Assembly (NCBI GenBank): GCA_014529385.2
Contig: CM043961.1
Span: forward strand, 17,476,978 to 17,540,977
Direction of reading: 5' to 3'
DNA: 64,000 nucleotides
DNA from: Adiantum capillus-veneris
Taxonomy: Eukaryota; Streptophyta; Polypodiopsida; Polypodiales; Pteridaceae
This document shows positions 27,042 to 39,163 of the stretch, one piece after another. Made by a program: the position numbers and the translations under genes. A model generated the notes under the pieces. It worked only from the letters and a program-made list of their open reading frames with translations. It ran no database searches and had not been told where the DNA came from. Within the stretch, counting starts at the first letter, position 1, and each line of letters begins with the position of its first letter.

Positions 27042-27443
27042 GTTTACAAAAATTTGTGTACGTATTTAGTGTATGCTTTGGCAATTCAAAACCTTATTTG
27101 CTAGTCCTCTTAGCCTTTGAAAATTGGCTGTTAAATATCTATACCCGCGGCTCGAAGTGATTAATTATAGAGAGTAGTGGAGTGGGTCTAATATTGCAGA
27201 GTTACCGAGGGCTATCTTCTTTCGGACTTCTTATGGCTCAATAATGGTAAAGTCATAGGCAAGATTAAAAAGACTCCATTATTAAGTCCAAATCTCCCAA
27301 GGTATGCACCATATCCCACATAGTGGGCTCAACAAAATCGATAATAGATCCCAGTCCCACTTACCCTAATATAATTAACAAAATCAACCATTTATAGGCT
27401 ACTTAAGGACCTCTCTTCTTAAGCAATAAAAAAGAAACCACAT

Positions 27444-27455
27444 GCTCTGATACCA
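27444..27455 (-). promoter_or_regulatory. gypsy-B primer binding site for initiator tRNA-Met
   Basis: The minus strand reads TGGTATCAGAGC, starting one base after the 5' LTR. It is complementary to the 3' end of plant initiator methionine tRNA, the usual primer of plant LTR retrotransposons. Confidence 0.95.
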
Positions 27456-27456
27456 A

Positions 27457-28792
27457 GGTAATGGAATTGGCCTATTAACTTGAGAGTAGCGGAAATTAGA
27501 GAGAGCACTTTTGTGAAATTACTTTCTGAGCATAGCGGGTGAGCATAATTGATGGTAGAAACATAAAAATAGCATTTAGTTAACTTGGCACGAACAATAC
27601 TTTTGCAAGAGAGACAATTTAGAGAACATGACAACAGTTGAGGACCGGATTTATGTGAATCCAGTCCCCCCTCCAATAGGCATTTGTGTAATAGTTTCTC
27701 CCATCAAGAGAGACTTGTTACAATACAATCTTTGTGCTCCTTGTGACCTAGGTGATGCAATGAAGATGGAAAGATTCATGCATCATGAGCATAACATAAA
27801 CTTTATGGAAAGCATTAACTATCCCAAGCCTCAATCCTAAGACCTCAAACACCTTGGAAGGTGGAGAGAGCTAGCAGGGAATGAGGGTAGGTAAGAGGAA
27901 GAAGAAACATTTCATAGGATAAAAATTTAGTTCCTCACTTATTATAACTCTTCTTACTAGCATACATAATAGCATAGTAATGAATATGGAGAAGATGGAA
28001 GCTTAAGCATTGAAGCATGGCTCTTGGTTGGATTTGCATTCCCATAGCCAAGAGTGTTGGTGTAGGCTCTCAACCTGTCTACTTGCTTGGAGAAGGAGAG
28101 GGAGCTCTTGCACTTTGCACTTCACACAATGAGAGTGTGTGTGGGAGAGTATACCCCTCAAGCAGGCCCCCTACTTGCTTTGGTTGGCCCCCCCTTGTAG
28201 CTCATTGGACTCCTCCAGGCCTAGCCAATCACAAGCAAGAGTCATACCAAGCAACAATGGTAGCCTTAGGACAAGTGTACCCCTTTCGCATTTGAGAGAG
28301 AGGGCTTGATAAATGCTAAAACAATTAATTAAAACCACTAAATTATCATTGGATCCCTTGGAAGGCCAACCAATAGGATTTAGGCACACCATGAGGGTAA
28401 CCTAGCTAGGGGCTTGACATGTGTCCTACTTGCCTCTTGGGAACAGGGTGCCCTTTGGGAGAGAGAGTGGTCAAGCAACCACACCCCCTTCTTGCATGGC
28501 TCACTAGCCCCTCCTTGTAGGGATTTACTTTGAATTTTGTTCCACCTCAAGCCCCTCAACCTTGGGGGTCTTCAATGAAATTAACCCTAAGGTCTTTATG
28601 CTCCATTGATTATCGTTTCTCTTTGATATACCATCTCTCATTTGGGCCCCTTTACCATTGTCCCCGTGTTGAGATATATCTATAAGCACATGTCTATATC
28701 CTAACGCTTATTCCCGTTTATTCTCCCACATTAAATGATCAGTTTAATATGAGAAAATCATTTGGGTTGGTTAGATATTAGATTTTATGACA
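27457..28792 (-). repeat. gypsy-B 5' LTR
   Basis: 1336 bp, matching 21794-23391. The terminal base next to the primer site has changed (ggtaatgg against tgtaatgg). It lies head-to-head with the LTR of gypsy-C, separated by 56 bp. Confidence 0.9.
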
Positions 28793-28848
28793 CTAACCCC
28801 TCTCAACACCTGATGCTGAACAAGCTGCAAGAAGCCAAAGATGTGATT

Positions 28849-30415
28849 TGTCATAATAACCAATATCTAATTCTCCTAAATGATTTTTTCATGTTAAACT
28901 GATCATTTAATATGGTGAAGTACCAGGGGAGAAAAAGCTAGAATAATGGTTAGGCTGGCAGACTGTTCTTGTAGGGATACAAAGGAGGGAAAATAGGGAT
29001 CCAAAGGGGGGTCCATCTGCAAAAGAGCAATGTGCATCAATGGGCTTCAAAGACCCTAAGGTTCAGCCCATTAAGACTTTCAAAATGCTAAGGTTCCAAA
29101 AATTCAAAGGTTATGTCCAATGGTCAAAACCTAGGGAAAATTGAATGCTTGTGGGAAGACTCAAAAGTCTTCTCACATCCCTATCCATGAGGGGGTGAGC
29201 CTTATATGTAGGGATGAGAGAGAAACACACACACACTCTTGCACAAAGGGCATAGTGGACACATGTTAGCTCCCTAGCCCAGTTTCCCCCAAGGTGAACT
29301 TAAATCCTATTGGATGGCCATAAAGGTGGACCAATGAGAATTAGGCTAGAGTACATCTGGTTTAATTCATTTAAAAACACTTGATAAAAGAACCAATAGA
29401 AATTAAGCTCTCTAGAAGACTATTGGAGAGTCTCCCAAGGGGTTCAATGAGCATTCAACAGCCCAATGGCTTGCCTGATTCCTATTGGCCAGAAGACTAA
29501 GGGGTCCAATGAGAGTTTAATTGCATTATTTAATTACCTAAATCTCTCACAAAATGGGAAAGGGGGACACATGTCACAAGGCTATCACTTATGCTTCTCA
29601 ATTATCATTGGCTATGCTTTGCAGGGTCCAATAGGATGCCAGCAGGAGTAAAAAGCAAGAGGGGTCAACCAAGAGAGAGAGGGGGACTGATTTTGGCAAG
29701 ACATTATCACACAGACACTCAAACAATCTCATGTGTGACGTAAAGAAGTCTATCTCCTTCTCAAGATTTAATGGAAATCTCAAAATCTGCTCCAAGCTTG
29801 TGAGAAGGGAGGCCTACACCAACAACTCTTGGCTTTGCGATGCAAAATCCCAACCAAGAGCCAAGCTTCAATGCATGATCATATCCTCTACCATGCTAAT
29901 TACCAAGCTATGCTAAGCTATTATGAGTGATTATGTGAGGAGACATACTTCCTTCTCGTAAGAATACTCCTTCTTCCACTCGATCTACTCTCATACCCTG
30001 CTAGCTCTCACCATCTTTGAAGGTGTGTGAGGTCTTGGGTCTGAGACCATGAGGGAATTGATGTTGTGTTTTATAAGTGTGAGCTTGGTGCTTGAAGCTT
30101 CCATCTTCATTGCACCAACAAGTTATTGAAGGAACACAAAGTATTGTAATGTAAAATGTCTTCCTTGATGGGAGAAACCTATAATACAAAGCCTTTTGGA
30201 GGGGGGACCGGCTCCATGTAAATCCGGTCCTCAACTATTGTCAATAGCTTAATTTCTCTCACTTTTTGAAGTATTGTTCATGCCTATCTAGCTAGGTGTT
30301 ATGATTTTGTTTCTCTCTCCACTCTTGCTATGCTCATTAGGAATCTATTCTAATGAAATGCTTTGTCTATGTTATTTTCCGCTACACACAAGTTACTAGA
30401 CCATTAAACGTTACA
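28849..30415 (+). repeat. gypsy-C 5' LTR
   Basis: TG start at 28849 (tgtcataataacc) and CA end at 30415 (aaacgttaca). It is a diverged relative, in opposite orientation, of the gypsy-B LTRs. Shared blocks include atgatttt.tcat.ttaaactgatcatttaat at the start, and caccatctttgaaggtg, ggaccggctccatgtaaatccggtcctcaac and tttccgctac.c.caagtta near the end. Confidence 0.8.
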
Positions 30416-31000
30416 TGAGGGAAAATGATGAAGATGTCTGTTATGATGTCCACTGAGGATACTCCATCAGTGTAGCAACAATCTAGGGTTTCCCAACTTC
30501 CAAGGGATCTCCATGGTAAAGTGCCATCACGAGCAGTGTAGCAAACTGTTGTACTCCACTGATTTTGTGTGAGGGTGCGACATGAAGGTCCTGAGTGTGA
30601 AACAACTCCTTGTCGTAAAAGAAGTGCCAATAGACCTACAAGTGTCCCTCCCAATAGGATCTGTGGTGTATGTAGTCAAACCTGCTGGAGAAAATGAGAA
30701 GCCCAGGAATTGTCATGAGCATGAACGGAAGCCTGTTAATGCATGAACCTGCAATCCAGTGTGGCCAGGTGGCTAATTTGTGTAAAAATCCAGGAAGGCC
30801 AGATTGAGCTATTATAAGCTTGACAGGAGCCGGTACCATGTTGGTGTTGAAAGACGCTCTCTTCTATTCCTTGCAATTAATGATATTCGAGCCACGGGTA
30901 CAGGAGCTTGAGTGCTTTTCTAACGGGGTTAAGAGGAGTAGCAACTAGGGCTTGAAGTGCCAAATTACACCTAAAAATTTTAGACCTAAAAGTTGTTAGA
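30416..31000. other. gypsy-C leader, unrecognised sequence
   Basis: This is where the primer site and leader should be. I do not find TGGTATCAGAGC after the LTR. Minus-strand frames (for example 30839-30636) are hydrophobic but match nothing I know. The leader may have been replaced or has diverged. Confidence 0.4.
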
Positions 31001-32557
31001 GTGGCTGACAATAGTAAAGAGAGTGAAATTGATGTTGATAACTTTGATTTTGCTAATGAACAGGATTCTAATGATGCCCCTATGCTTGTCAATTACCTTG
31101 TTTCTAGGCTTCAACAAGCCATGGGCAATCCATCCCTCCAAAGTGAAGTGCAACAGTAGCTACGTGCTCATATTGGGATTCTCCAAACTCACCACCAAGA
31201 AGAGAGAGTACCTAAGAAGCCTCCTAGTGATACTTCCAAAAGAGGCCTCTCTCCGATAAGGGAAGAAGAAGAGGATCTGCACGACGGGCTCAAAAATCTA
31301 CTACTTGACGACGCATCTCCTTCCCAAAGGAGAACTCAAGTTTCAATGGTATAACCCCCACCAAAAGAACGAGAAAGAAGGGAGCCTCCTGCCACCTCAG
31401 TGGAGATGGCTCCACGAAGACGGCAGGAAAAACACTCTCCAACACCCCCTAAACGGAGAAGACCATTGCACACTTCTCCACACCATAATTCAAAGAGCGA
31501 TGACAGAAAACAAGAGAAGAAAAAGGCGAGAAAGAGGTCACCCTCTTCTACATCTTCTTCATCCTCTTCCTCTTATGAAGAAAGTGATGGTGCGGACAAG
31601 GAGGAACAAGGGAAGAAAAAGGCGAGAAATAGGTCACCCTCTTCTCCATCCTCCTCAAATTCTTCCTCTTTTGAAGAAAGTGATGGTGCAACTTTCGAAC
31701 CACCAAAAAGAAGAGGCCATAGGAAATCCTATGCCATGTGGAAGAGGTCATCCAAGCTCAAAAATTTCAAAGAGGGAGGAAAGAACATCTCATTCCTTAC
31801 CTACGATAGCACCTTTGGTGCTACAGACAAATTCTTGGCCTTCATCCAACAATTTGATGAGGCATTTCGGGATGAGGGCTTCACGGAGTCCTCTAATCTA
31901 CGCCATGTAGCTATGCATTTTCAAAAGTCTGCTAGGCAATGGTGGTCTAGCCTACGGGAAAACGGTGAAGTTTCACAAACATGGAAAGCTCTAAGAGCTT
32001 CCATCATGAAGCAATTTTTGGCTACCGCTGCCAAAGAAAAAGTACTCAGCGAATGGCGAAGCTTGAAACTCTCTCCCTACGAATCTATTCACAAATATGT
32101 AGACAAGTTTTGGGACTTACATATCAAAGCCACTGTATTCAAAAAGATGGATTTTGGAGATGAAAAACAACAATTTTGTGTGGGTCTAACTAAAGATATG
32201 GTGGAGTATGTCAACTCCCAAAGGCCACGCACCATATCTCTGGTCATACACCATACCATGGTGGCTTCATGAATCAATTTCCAACAAGGGGCTAAGAGAA
32301 ATCTTAAGTCCACGGAGAACAAGGACCGTAATAACAAGCCCAAGGGGAAGGACAATGTCCAAAAGTCTCCTAAAGGCAACGCCAACAACAAGAAAGCTAA
32401 GGAGAAGGGAGTTTATAAAGGCAAAAATAAACTCTCTCCCAAAGAGCTTGAGTGTTATTGTAAAGATAACCGCCGCTCTTTCAAGTGCGGGGAGCAAGGC
32501 CATGCTTATCGTGCTTGCACCCACAAGAAAACAAAAAATAAGCCTTTTAGGGCTACC
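31001..32557 (+). pseudogene. gypsy-C gag
   Basis: One reading frame runs 31001-33700 with only a few stops. Gag begins at 31001, where the start is GTG against ATG in gypsy-B. There is an in-frame TAG at 31157-31159. A Lys/Arg/Ser-rich region follows (KKARKRSPSSTSSSSSSS, repeated as a tandem of about 100 bp near 31510-31690). The capsid-like retrotransposon Gag core comes next (FIQQFDEAFRDEGF, AMHFQKSARQWWSSL, EWRSLKLSPYESIHKYV). A stop lies at about 32270. A zinc knuckle near 32490 reads SFKCGEQGHAYRAC, with the first Cys replaced by Ser. Confidence 0.85.
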
Positions 32558-33890
32558 TTGGTCGAAGTTCAAGAAGAGGATGCTCACCACAAAGGATCTC
32601 CTCTATGCCATGCTTGGGGAAAGGTAAGAGAACATGATGATTTTATTCTCTTTGACCCTGGTTCTACTCAAAATTTCATATCCACAGAGTTGGCCACCAA
32701 GCTAGGCATCCACGCCTATGAGATGGGAGGTGTCCTACCCACTGATGGTGCTTTCAAGGGGCAAGAATCTTCATTCACTCCCTTAATTGGGTAATTGAGG
32801 CTCCATGTCCAAAGCTACATGGAGAAAGAGGACTTATTTATCTCTCCTCTCAAGCACAAGGATGTAATCCTAAGGGCACCATGGTTTGATTGCATGGCTT
32901 CCAATGTTAAATTCCCAGAAAGGCAAATCTACTTTAGGTTCAGGGAAATAGATATGTACATAGATGCTAAGGATTTGGGTAACACCATACCCATTGTACA
33001 TACGCAAGCTTTCAATAAGTCAATAAAGAGCTCTATTTCCATGTACATGATTTTTGTTAAAGATTCTCAAAATGAACCTAATGCTTTAGCAAAAGAAAAT
33101 ATTAACAATCACAAGGAATTAGAATTATCGAATTTTCTCAAGGGATTTCAAGATGTCTTTATTGACGACATCCCTTGTGAACTACCTCCTAAATGAGGCA
33201 ATGATGACCATGCAATTGAACTTCTTCTAGGAAGTTCACTGCCTAATAAACCTCCTTATAGAGTTTCTCAAGCTCAACAAGAGGAGATTATGCGGCAAGT
33301 GCATGAGTTACTTGTGAAGGGCATGGTTAGGCCTAGCTCATCTCCATTTTGTTCACCTGTGTTATTAGTACAAAAGAAAGATGGCACATATCGTATGTGT
33401 GTCAACTATAGAGCACTAAAAAGGATCACTATCAAGAATAGGTTTCCCATTCGACGGGTAGAAGACCTATTTGATAAGCTACAACGGCCAACCTACTTCA
33501 GTAGGATTGACCTAAAAAGTGGCTACCATCAAATAAGGATAGTTGATCGAGACATTTTAAAGACCGCATTTCGCACTACGTTTGGTCTTTACGAATATAT
33601 TTTCATGCCTTTTGGCTTGACCAATGCACCAACTACATTTAACCGCTTGATGGAGAAGCTATTCAGGCCTCACCAAACCTTATTGGAGAGTTCTTTGATG
33701 ATATAATCATCTACTCTAACTCACTAGATGGACACAAGCAACACATCCAAGTAATCTTTCAAGTCTTACGAGAGAATAAATTTTATACTAATCGAAACAA
33801 AAGTGAGTTTTTCTCACAAAAGATTCAATATTTAGGTCACATTATCTCTCAAGATGGCATCCAAAGGGATCCATCAAAGCAAGAGGTGAT
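32558..33890 (+). pseudogene. gypsy-C protease and reverse transcriptase
   Basis: The same frame as gag continues into an aspartic protease (FILFDPGSTQNFI) and a stop at about 32792. A linker follows, with another stop near 33194, then RT blocks: LLVQKKDGTYRMCVNYRAL, YFSRIDLKSGYHQIRI and FMPFGLTNAP. A frameshift near 33700 splits the RT just before motif C (FFDDIIIYSNSL, next frame), followed by QYLGHIISQDGIQ. Gag and pol in one frame is common for plant Ty3/gypsy elements. The multiple lesions make it inactive. Confidence 0.9.
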
Positions 33891-35260
33891 AAAAGGATGG
33901 ACTAATCCAAGAAATCTACATGAACTAAGAAGCTTTATAGATATGTGTGCATATTATAGATGCTTCATAGAAAAGTTCTCACAAATCGCGGGACCATTAC
34001 ATGACCTAACAAAGAAAAACGTTAGGTATACATGGTCTACCAAGGAGAACAATGCTTTCAAAAAGCTTAAAGAAAAGCTTATCTCTCAACTTGTGCTTAC
34101 ACTACCGGATCTCTCAAAGTCATTTGAGGTCTTGAGGTCCAATGTGACGCTTGTGGTGATTGGCTTGGAGCCGTTTTGCTCCAAGAAGGGCATGCCATTA
34201 CCTATGAAAGTCCAAGGCTCGACCCTGTTGAGCAAGCTCTAGGCATATATGAAAAGGAACTCCTTGCAGTTCTACATGCCTTAGACTCGTGAAAGCACTA
34301 TTTATTGGGGACTCCTTTCATTCTGCGGACCGATCACCAAAGCCTTAAGTACTTCATGCCGCAGAACAAGCTCTCTAACAAACAAATGAGGTGGGAAAAT
34401 TTCCTTTTGCAATTTCATTTTCATATTGCTCACATTGCTGGCAAGCATAATCAAGGAGCTGATGCACTCTCAAGATGGCCAAGAGTGAATGTGGTTTCCA
34501 TAGCAACTCACAATGATCTATCTTCTATGATAGATGAGTATGCTATTGATCTCGATTTTAGGGATGCGATTTCAGCCCTTGCACTAGGGAAGAACGAGGA
34601 GCCATTTACCTTACAAGATGGTTATCTTCTCCATGGAAATAGACTATGCGTTACTAACTCACTACGTGAGAAAGTAATGTATGAATCGCATGCTCCTCCT
34701 TATGCTGGGTATAGAGGGATTCAGTCACCCTAAAAGGGATAAAAACATATTTCTATTGGCCTACCATGAAAGCAAACATACAAGAGTATGTTTCTAAATG
34801 TGTGGTTTGCCAAAAGACAAAGTTTGATAGAGGGAAGCAACGTGATTGCTTCAACCTTTGCCAATCCCTAATTCACCATGGGAGAGCATATCCATGGATT
34901 TTATCTTTTATATGCCTAAGTCTATCCATGGGAATATGGGAATATGAACAATAGTAGATAGGTTCAGCAAACAAGCTCATTTTATACCTATCAAGAAGAC
35001 TATCAAAGCCCATCAAATGGTAACCCTCTTCATATCACAAATCTTCAAGTACCATGGCTTGCCAATGTCCATAATGTCGGATAGAATTCCTAGAATGACG
35101 AGTAATTTTTGGAAGGGTCTCTTTGAGAATTTAGGGACAAGGTTAAATTTCTCTTCGGCCTATCACCCGCAAACGGATGGCCAAAGTGAAATAGCCCTAA
35201 CCTAACAATTCTTAATCTTCTAAAAGCCTACGTAATGGAAGTAGATCAAAGGTCCCAATG
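33886..35260 (+). pseudogene. gypsy-C RNase H and truncated integrase
   Basis: The RT connection (SFIDMCAYYRCFIEKF) leads to RNase H (LRTDHQSLKYFMPQNKL, FHFHIAHIAGKHNQGADALS). The integrase zinc region (VSKCVVCQKTKFDRGKQ) and core follow (FSKQAHFIPIKKT, IMSDRIPRMTSNFWK, AYHPQTDGQSE). The frame changes several times. Sequence ends abruptly after AYVMEVDQRSQ near 35260, where unrelated DNA begins. No 3' LTR follows. Confidence 0.85.
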
Positions 35261-36640
35261 CATCAGGAAATTTTGGAGGTCATTTGGAGGGCCTTATTGA
35301 AGAGAGAGAAAAGAAGGCGCAACCAATGAGCAGCAACCTTACGTAACGTAGAAATGCATGGAAATATCACAAAAATAAAAGAAATCATTTTCAAATATTG
35401 AGATTTGTCCCATTTTTGTAAGGTAACTTCCTCGTCTCACAAAGTAGGGCCCACTGAAAGCCGTCAAGTTGCTGAGACCTGACTACTGATTGATAGCTAA
35501 CTCTCTCCCTTTATTAAAAGATATCCACTCCCTTATGAAAGCCTTTCAAAACTCATTCTCCCTCCATTATATTTATGGATTTGTCTTCTTCCCGCCCAAG
35601 AAGTTCTAGAGGTTGCTCTACACTGTCCCCAACTAACCTCACCATTAGTGTGCCAAGAAGACCATGTAGTAGCATAAGCACTATCTAAAGCTCCAACTCT
35701 GTCACTACAGATAATAGGTGGCAAGAGCAGAGGATAAGCAAAGGTTCTTGGGTTCTTATGCAGCCAAGAAGGAGAAAAAGCTCGAAGGCAACATATATGT
35801 TTCGTTCTACATGAAAAGCAAGAGTTCTGGATTTCAAAGTCGAGGTTGGTAAGAAGACTCTGAAAGAGGTCTTGGTTCAACATGTTTTCACTCACTCTTA
35901 TGTGATTGCTAACGGCGGTGATGTCTCCATGGTGCATAATCCACGGTGCAACTGTGAGTTGATTATTTAGCACTCCTCTATAAATGTTATCTTACATTTC
36001 AAATATGAATTTGTTTTTTCTTCTCTTATTACAAATCTTTAATTAGGTTATAAAGATGTTTGTATTTATTTCTATTCTTTTACATTCACAGATGTTTATC
36101 CTTCCTCATACGAGGAGTGGGAGGCAATGGAGTGCATTATGGTCTCATCTCAGTGACCCATTCTCATATTGGGATCTTGCAGTATGCGGACAAAATTAGC
36201 AAAAGCCTTGCAGAAGAGGGTATTTTCTTCTATGACCATTTCTACGAACTCAATCAAAGGAATCAGAGAGGAGTGTTGGTGAAGGTTTCACTGAACCAAC
36301 TAAAACTCCGTGGATTGGCCCGTTCCCGACACAACAATGAGTGAGGCATTGAGGAGCAGGCTCTCTAGGGATTTTAATTTCAGAGGTCTCTCCAAAACTC
36401 TGTACCCACTAAATTGGTGAAACTTGCAAATTTATGTCCCGTTGGTCTCTTGGTTGAGTTATTTCATACCTGCAATGTACATGTTGCTAAAACTATGCTG
36501 CTCTGCAAACCATTTGATTCCCGCTTGTGTGATGAGCTTCTTGATTGGGGGTGGTATGTGAAAGAAACAAATGGCATATGTTGCAAGATTGCTCTTGACA
36601 CTTTCATTGTCAAGTATATGCTTGTGACATAGACACTAAT
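34150..36640. repeat. left copy of a 2.5-kb direct duplication flanking the PLE
   Basis: The whole stretch, including the gypsy/foreign junction at 35260, matches 45034-47540 with scattered substitutions and small indels. Both end with catagacactaat. To the right of the left copy is the PLE 3' end; to the right of the right copy is unrelated sequence. Confidence 0.85.
35261..36640 (+). pseudogene. unidentified gene-like sequence, left copy
   Basis: Several short plus-strand frames are shared with 46151-47540. They include a Ser/Arg-rich peptide from 35577 (MDLSSSRPRSSRG), a segment ending FTHSYVIANGGDVSMVHNPR, one with KISKSLAEEGIFFYDHFY, and one with CPVGLLVELFHTCNVHVAKT. They look like exon remnants but I do not recognise the family. 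Conservation between the copies reflects recent duplication, not necessarily selection. The longest minus-strand frame is a shadow. Confidence 0.4.
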
Positions 36641-36769
36641 TTTTAAACGAAAAAACACTTAGCGAGCGAATTTTGCTTAGGCAACATGATGGAAAAAGAA
36701 ATAAAGCTATCCGGTTTTTTTTTTTTTTTTTTGGGGGGGGGAGAAGAGAGAGATGAGAAGGAATGCAAA

Positions 36770-36817
36770 CTTTACACCAAACACGTTTCGCTTAATAGGC
36801 TCTTCAATGGTGTAAAC
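36770..36817 (-). ncRNA. degenerate hammerhead ribozyme, PLE long copy
   Basis: Same layout as the motif at 42624-42671: outer stem tttacacc/ggtgtaaa, core TGAAGA, stem II, GAAA, then UU before stem I. The first core base, C3 of CUGANGA, is U here, and the stem III segment ACGUGU is no longer self-complementary. Both changes predict loss of cleavage. Confidence 0.7.
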
Positions 36818-37181
36818 AATAGGAGGATATGGAGGGGGTATAAATAGTGAGGTGTGGCTCAAAAAACTACATCAGGTACCATTTTGAAGAGGGGTAATAC
36901 AAACTGAAAGATAGGTTATGACCAAATTTTAAGTGGGTACTCTACAAAAAGGGAGGGAAAGGAAGAGAGTTGGTAGGGTAATAAAGTTTGTGGAGGGTTT
37001 GCTTAAAGAAGTGGTCAAGAAACTACAAAAGGGAAAAAATGAGAAAAAATTGAAGGATGCTAACCCTCTCTAGGGAATGGGTGGAATTTTTTGAGGGGTT
37101 GCACATATCGAAGAGGCCGCAGAATATCGAAGTATGCTGCGAGCGACAGGGTTTAGTAAAAAAGGAGGGTGGAATTCTTTA

Positions 37182-37184
<3 letters not shown>

Positions 37185-37214
<30 letters not shown>
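37185..37214. repeat. 30-base homopolymer G tract
   Basis: Uninterrupted G on the plus strand (C on the PLE sense strand), directly after the last recognisable RT thumb sequence (NLGTLLS). The other PLE copy has an interrupted G/C-rich tract at the same place (43037-43061). Confidence 0.95.
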
Positions 37215-37215
<1 letters not shown>

Positions 37216-37218
<3 letters not shown>

Positions 37219-39163
37219 GAGAGCAAAGTGCCGAGATTAGGTTCATTCATCCAACATATGAAAGGCTTAGGTAAGTGTGCGAGGTCTGTGTTGGATTTAA
37301 GAAGCCTTGTGAGAGGTTTGATAATGGAACGAGACAAGTTGAGATGGCGTATTAGAGGTGAGAAAGGAATCTTTATGATGGTTGGAGAAGATTTGGTTTT
37401 GGACATAGATTGGAGGAGAGAGGGTCTCAGATTGTAGGAAAGGTAAAGAAAGAAAGCTTTTAACAGGGGAGAGGGATAGCACTTAGCTCTTAGCCTAGAA
37501 AAGAAAAGGTTACGAATGGAAATAAAGCCTGAAAGAGAGCTTTCTCTAATAATGCACCTCCTAAGCTCTCCGAGAATAAAACCGATCTTTTGGTGCGTAG
37601 GGTGCCACGATTGCCAAGGGATGTAATTGTAGGAATTAAGGATTTTTTGGTAGCAATGGGTGTCAAGGAAACCACAAGTGGCAAAAGAGGGTCCCTTGAA
37701 AAAATGAATATCCAGAATAAAAACTTCTTGCGAGGAGATTGCAACGGAGATTTTGATATGTTCTTAGAGAGGGTGTCCATACTCTTGGAGGAGCTCTTTT
37801 AGGCTAGAGAGAGGACCATACCATATTCCAAAGGCATCATCTATGAGCCTCCTAAAATAGAGAAGAGAAGGGGAAGATAGGAGATTCATGCCTTCCTCTA
37901 AATAGCAAAGAAAGAGGCAAGCATATACAACTGCAAAGTTTGACCCCATAGCGGTGCCCTTAATTTGGTGCCAAAACTCTCCATTGAAAGAGAGATAGTG
38001 GTGGTTGAGGATAAGAGAGGCTAAGGATAAAATAAAGTGGATCTTAGGGGAAGGGAAGAGCCCCTTGATGGAATGCTTAAGGGCCAAGAGACCATCATGT
38101 ATGGGGATACTGGGATAAAGAGACTCCACATCAAAGGTGAAGAGGATAATGTTGGGAGGGAAGGAAATAGAAGCTAGGTCTAAAATCCGAGAGTGCGAGT
38201 CTTTTAGGTGATGCGATTTGGACAAAAGAATGGGGTAGAGTTGCGCATGGAGCCATTTAGAGGCGTTCTCTAAAATGTAGCCTTTGTATGAACAAATGGG
38301 ACGGCCAACGAGGATGGGTTTGTGGATCTTAGGTAAAAGGAAAAAGGGGCAAGGTTTAGGGTTTTCATGCGAGGAAGAGAGGATAAAGGCTCTTTTGTTG
38401 CTGGGAAGAAGAGGGTAATTGGTAACAATAGAGGAAAGGAGGGAGTATACGAAGGGTAAGGGGGGTGTGGAGATTTTAGAGTAGGTGAAGGGGTCCAAGA
38501 GATGACGCAAGGGTTCATTACAATGCCAAGACCTAGAGAGGATTACTGGACCTAAATTCTTATCCGCTGGTTTGATAATGATGCTACGATCATTTCTTAA
38601 GGAAGAGATGGAATCCATCAAAAGAGGATTAGGGTGAAAAGGAGGAAGAGAGGAGAGAAGATTTTTAAGGAGAGAAAAGGTAAGCTCAAAGGTTTTGCTA
38701 AGAGATGTGGAGGGAGAGGGAGGATTCCAAAGAGGATTAGAGATACTCAGATAGAAAAAGAGGAGGGAGGAAGAGAAGGTTCATTTTTAAAAAAAAACAT
38801 TTTAAGTTGTAAACCTCTTTCTAAATTGGAATATGCTTGAAGAAAAGAGGAGGGGAGAGGGGGGGATATAATTGAGACCAAGGCCTACAATCCTTTGTTC
38901 GGAGGGGGAGAGAGAGCGATTGGAGAAGTTATGGTAGGAGAGGTTGGTAACCTTGTACTCAAGGGAAAACGTGGTAATTTTGCTAAGAGACAAAATCTTA
39001 AAAAGGTGGGGGTTAGTGAGGGGGAGCCAAAACTTACAACGCTTCCTACCCGAGTAGGGGGAGTGGGAAAGAAAAGGAAATAAACAGGGAGGAGGGGTCC
39101 AAATATGGGGGAAGAGAGGGGCTTATGAAAAGAGCAAATGGACCCAAGTGGTAGGGTGCTCAT
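37216..39163 (-). pseudogene. Penelope-like reverse transcriptase, long copy
   Basis: From 38993 the N-terminal region reads SNRSLSPSEQRIVGLGLNYIP, typical of PLE RTs upstream of the fingers. Four stops follow. The RT core at 38621-37764 is open: SIIIKPADKNLGPVIL, KIHKP...GRPI, motif A FTFDVESLYPSIP, motif B KGTAMGSNFA, motif C RRLIDDAFGIW. The frame then shifts and the thumb continues (LRTKRSV, TIIKIPFSPLIRHLNL, PFICWMNEPNLGTLL) down to 37216. PLE RTs are related to telomerase and use target-primed synthesis. With several stops this copy is dead. Confidence 0.9.

Larger units (their letters stand above)
21794..28792 (-). mobile_element. gypsy-B, complete but defective Ty3/gypsy LTR retrotransposon
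   Basis: In element (minus-strand) order: 5' LTR 28792-27457, primer binding site 27455-27444, gag from 27041, damaged pol to about 23760, polypurine tract 23408-23392, 3' LTR 23391-21794. Pol order is RT, RNase H, integrase, which defines Ty3/gypsy. Flanking 5-mers are ctaaa on the left and ctaac on the right, a plausible target duplication with one later change. Compared with gypsy-C and D the element lacks most of gag-protease and the integrase C-terminus. Confidence 0.9.

Noticed and set aside
30382-30839. Hydrophobic minus-strand frames in the gypsy-C leader as a membrane protein
   Set aside because: Two short frames with a shift between them and no recognisable family motif. The region should be a non-coding leader.
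35533-35973. 146-codon minus-strand ORF as a gene
   Set aside because: The duplicate at 46459-46871 does not keep the frame, so it is more likely antisense to the plus-strand exon-like frames.
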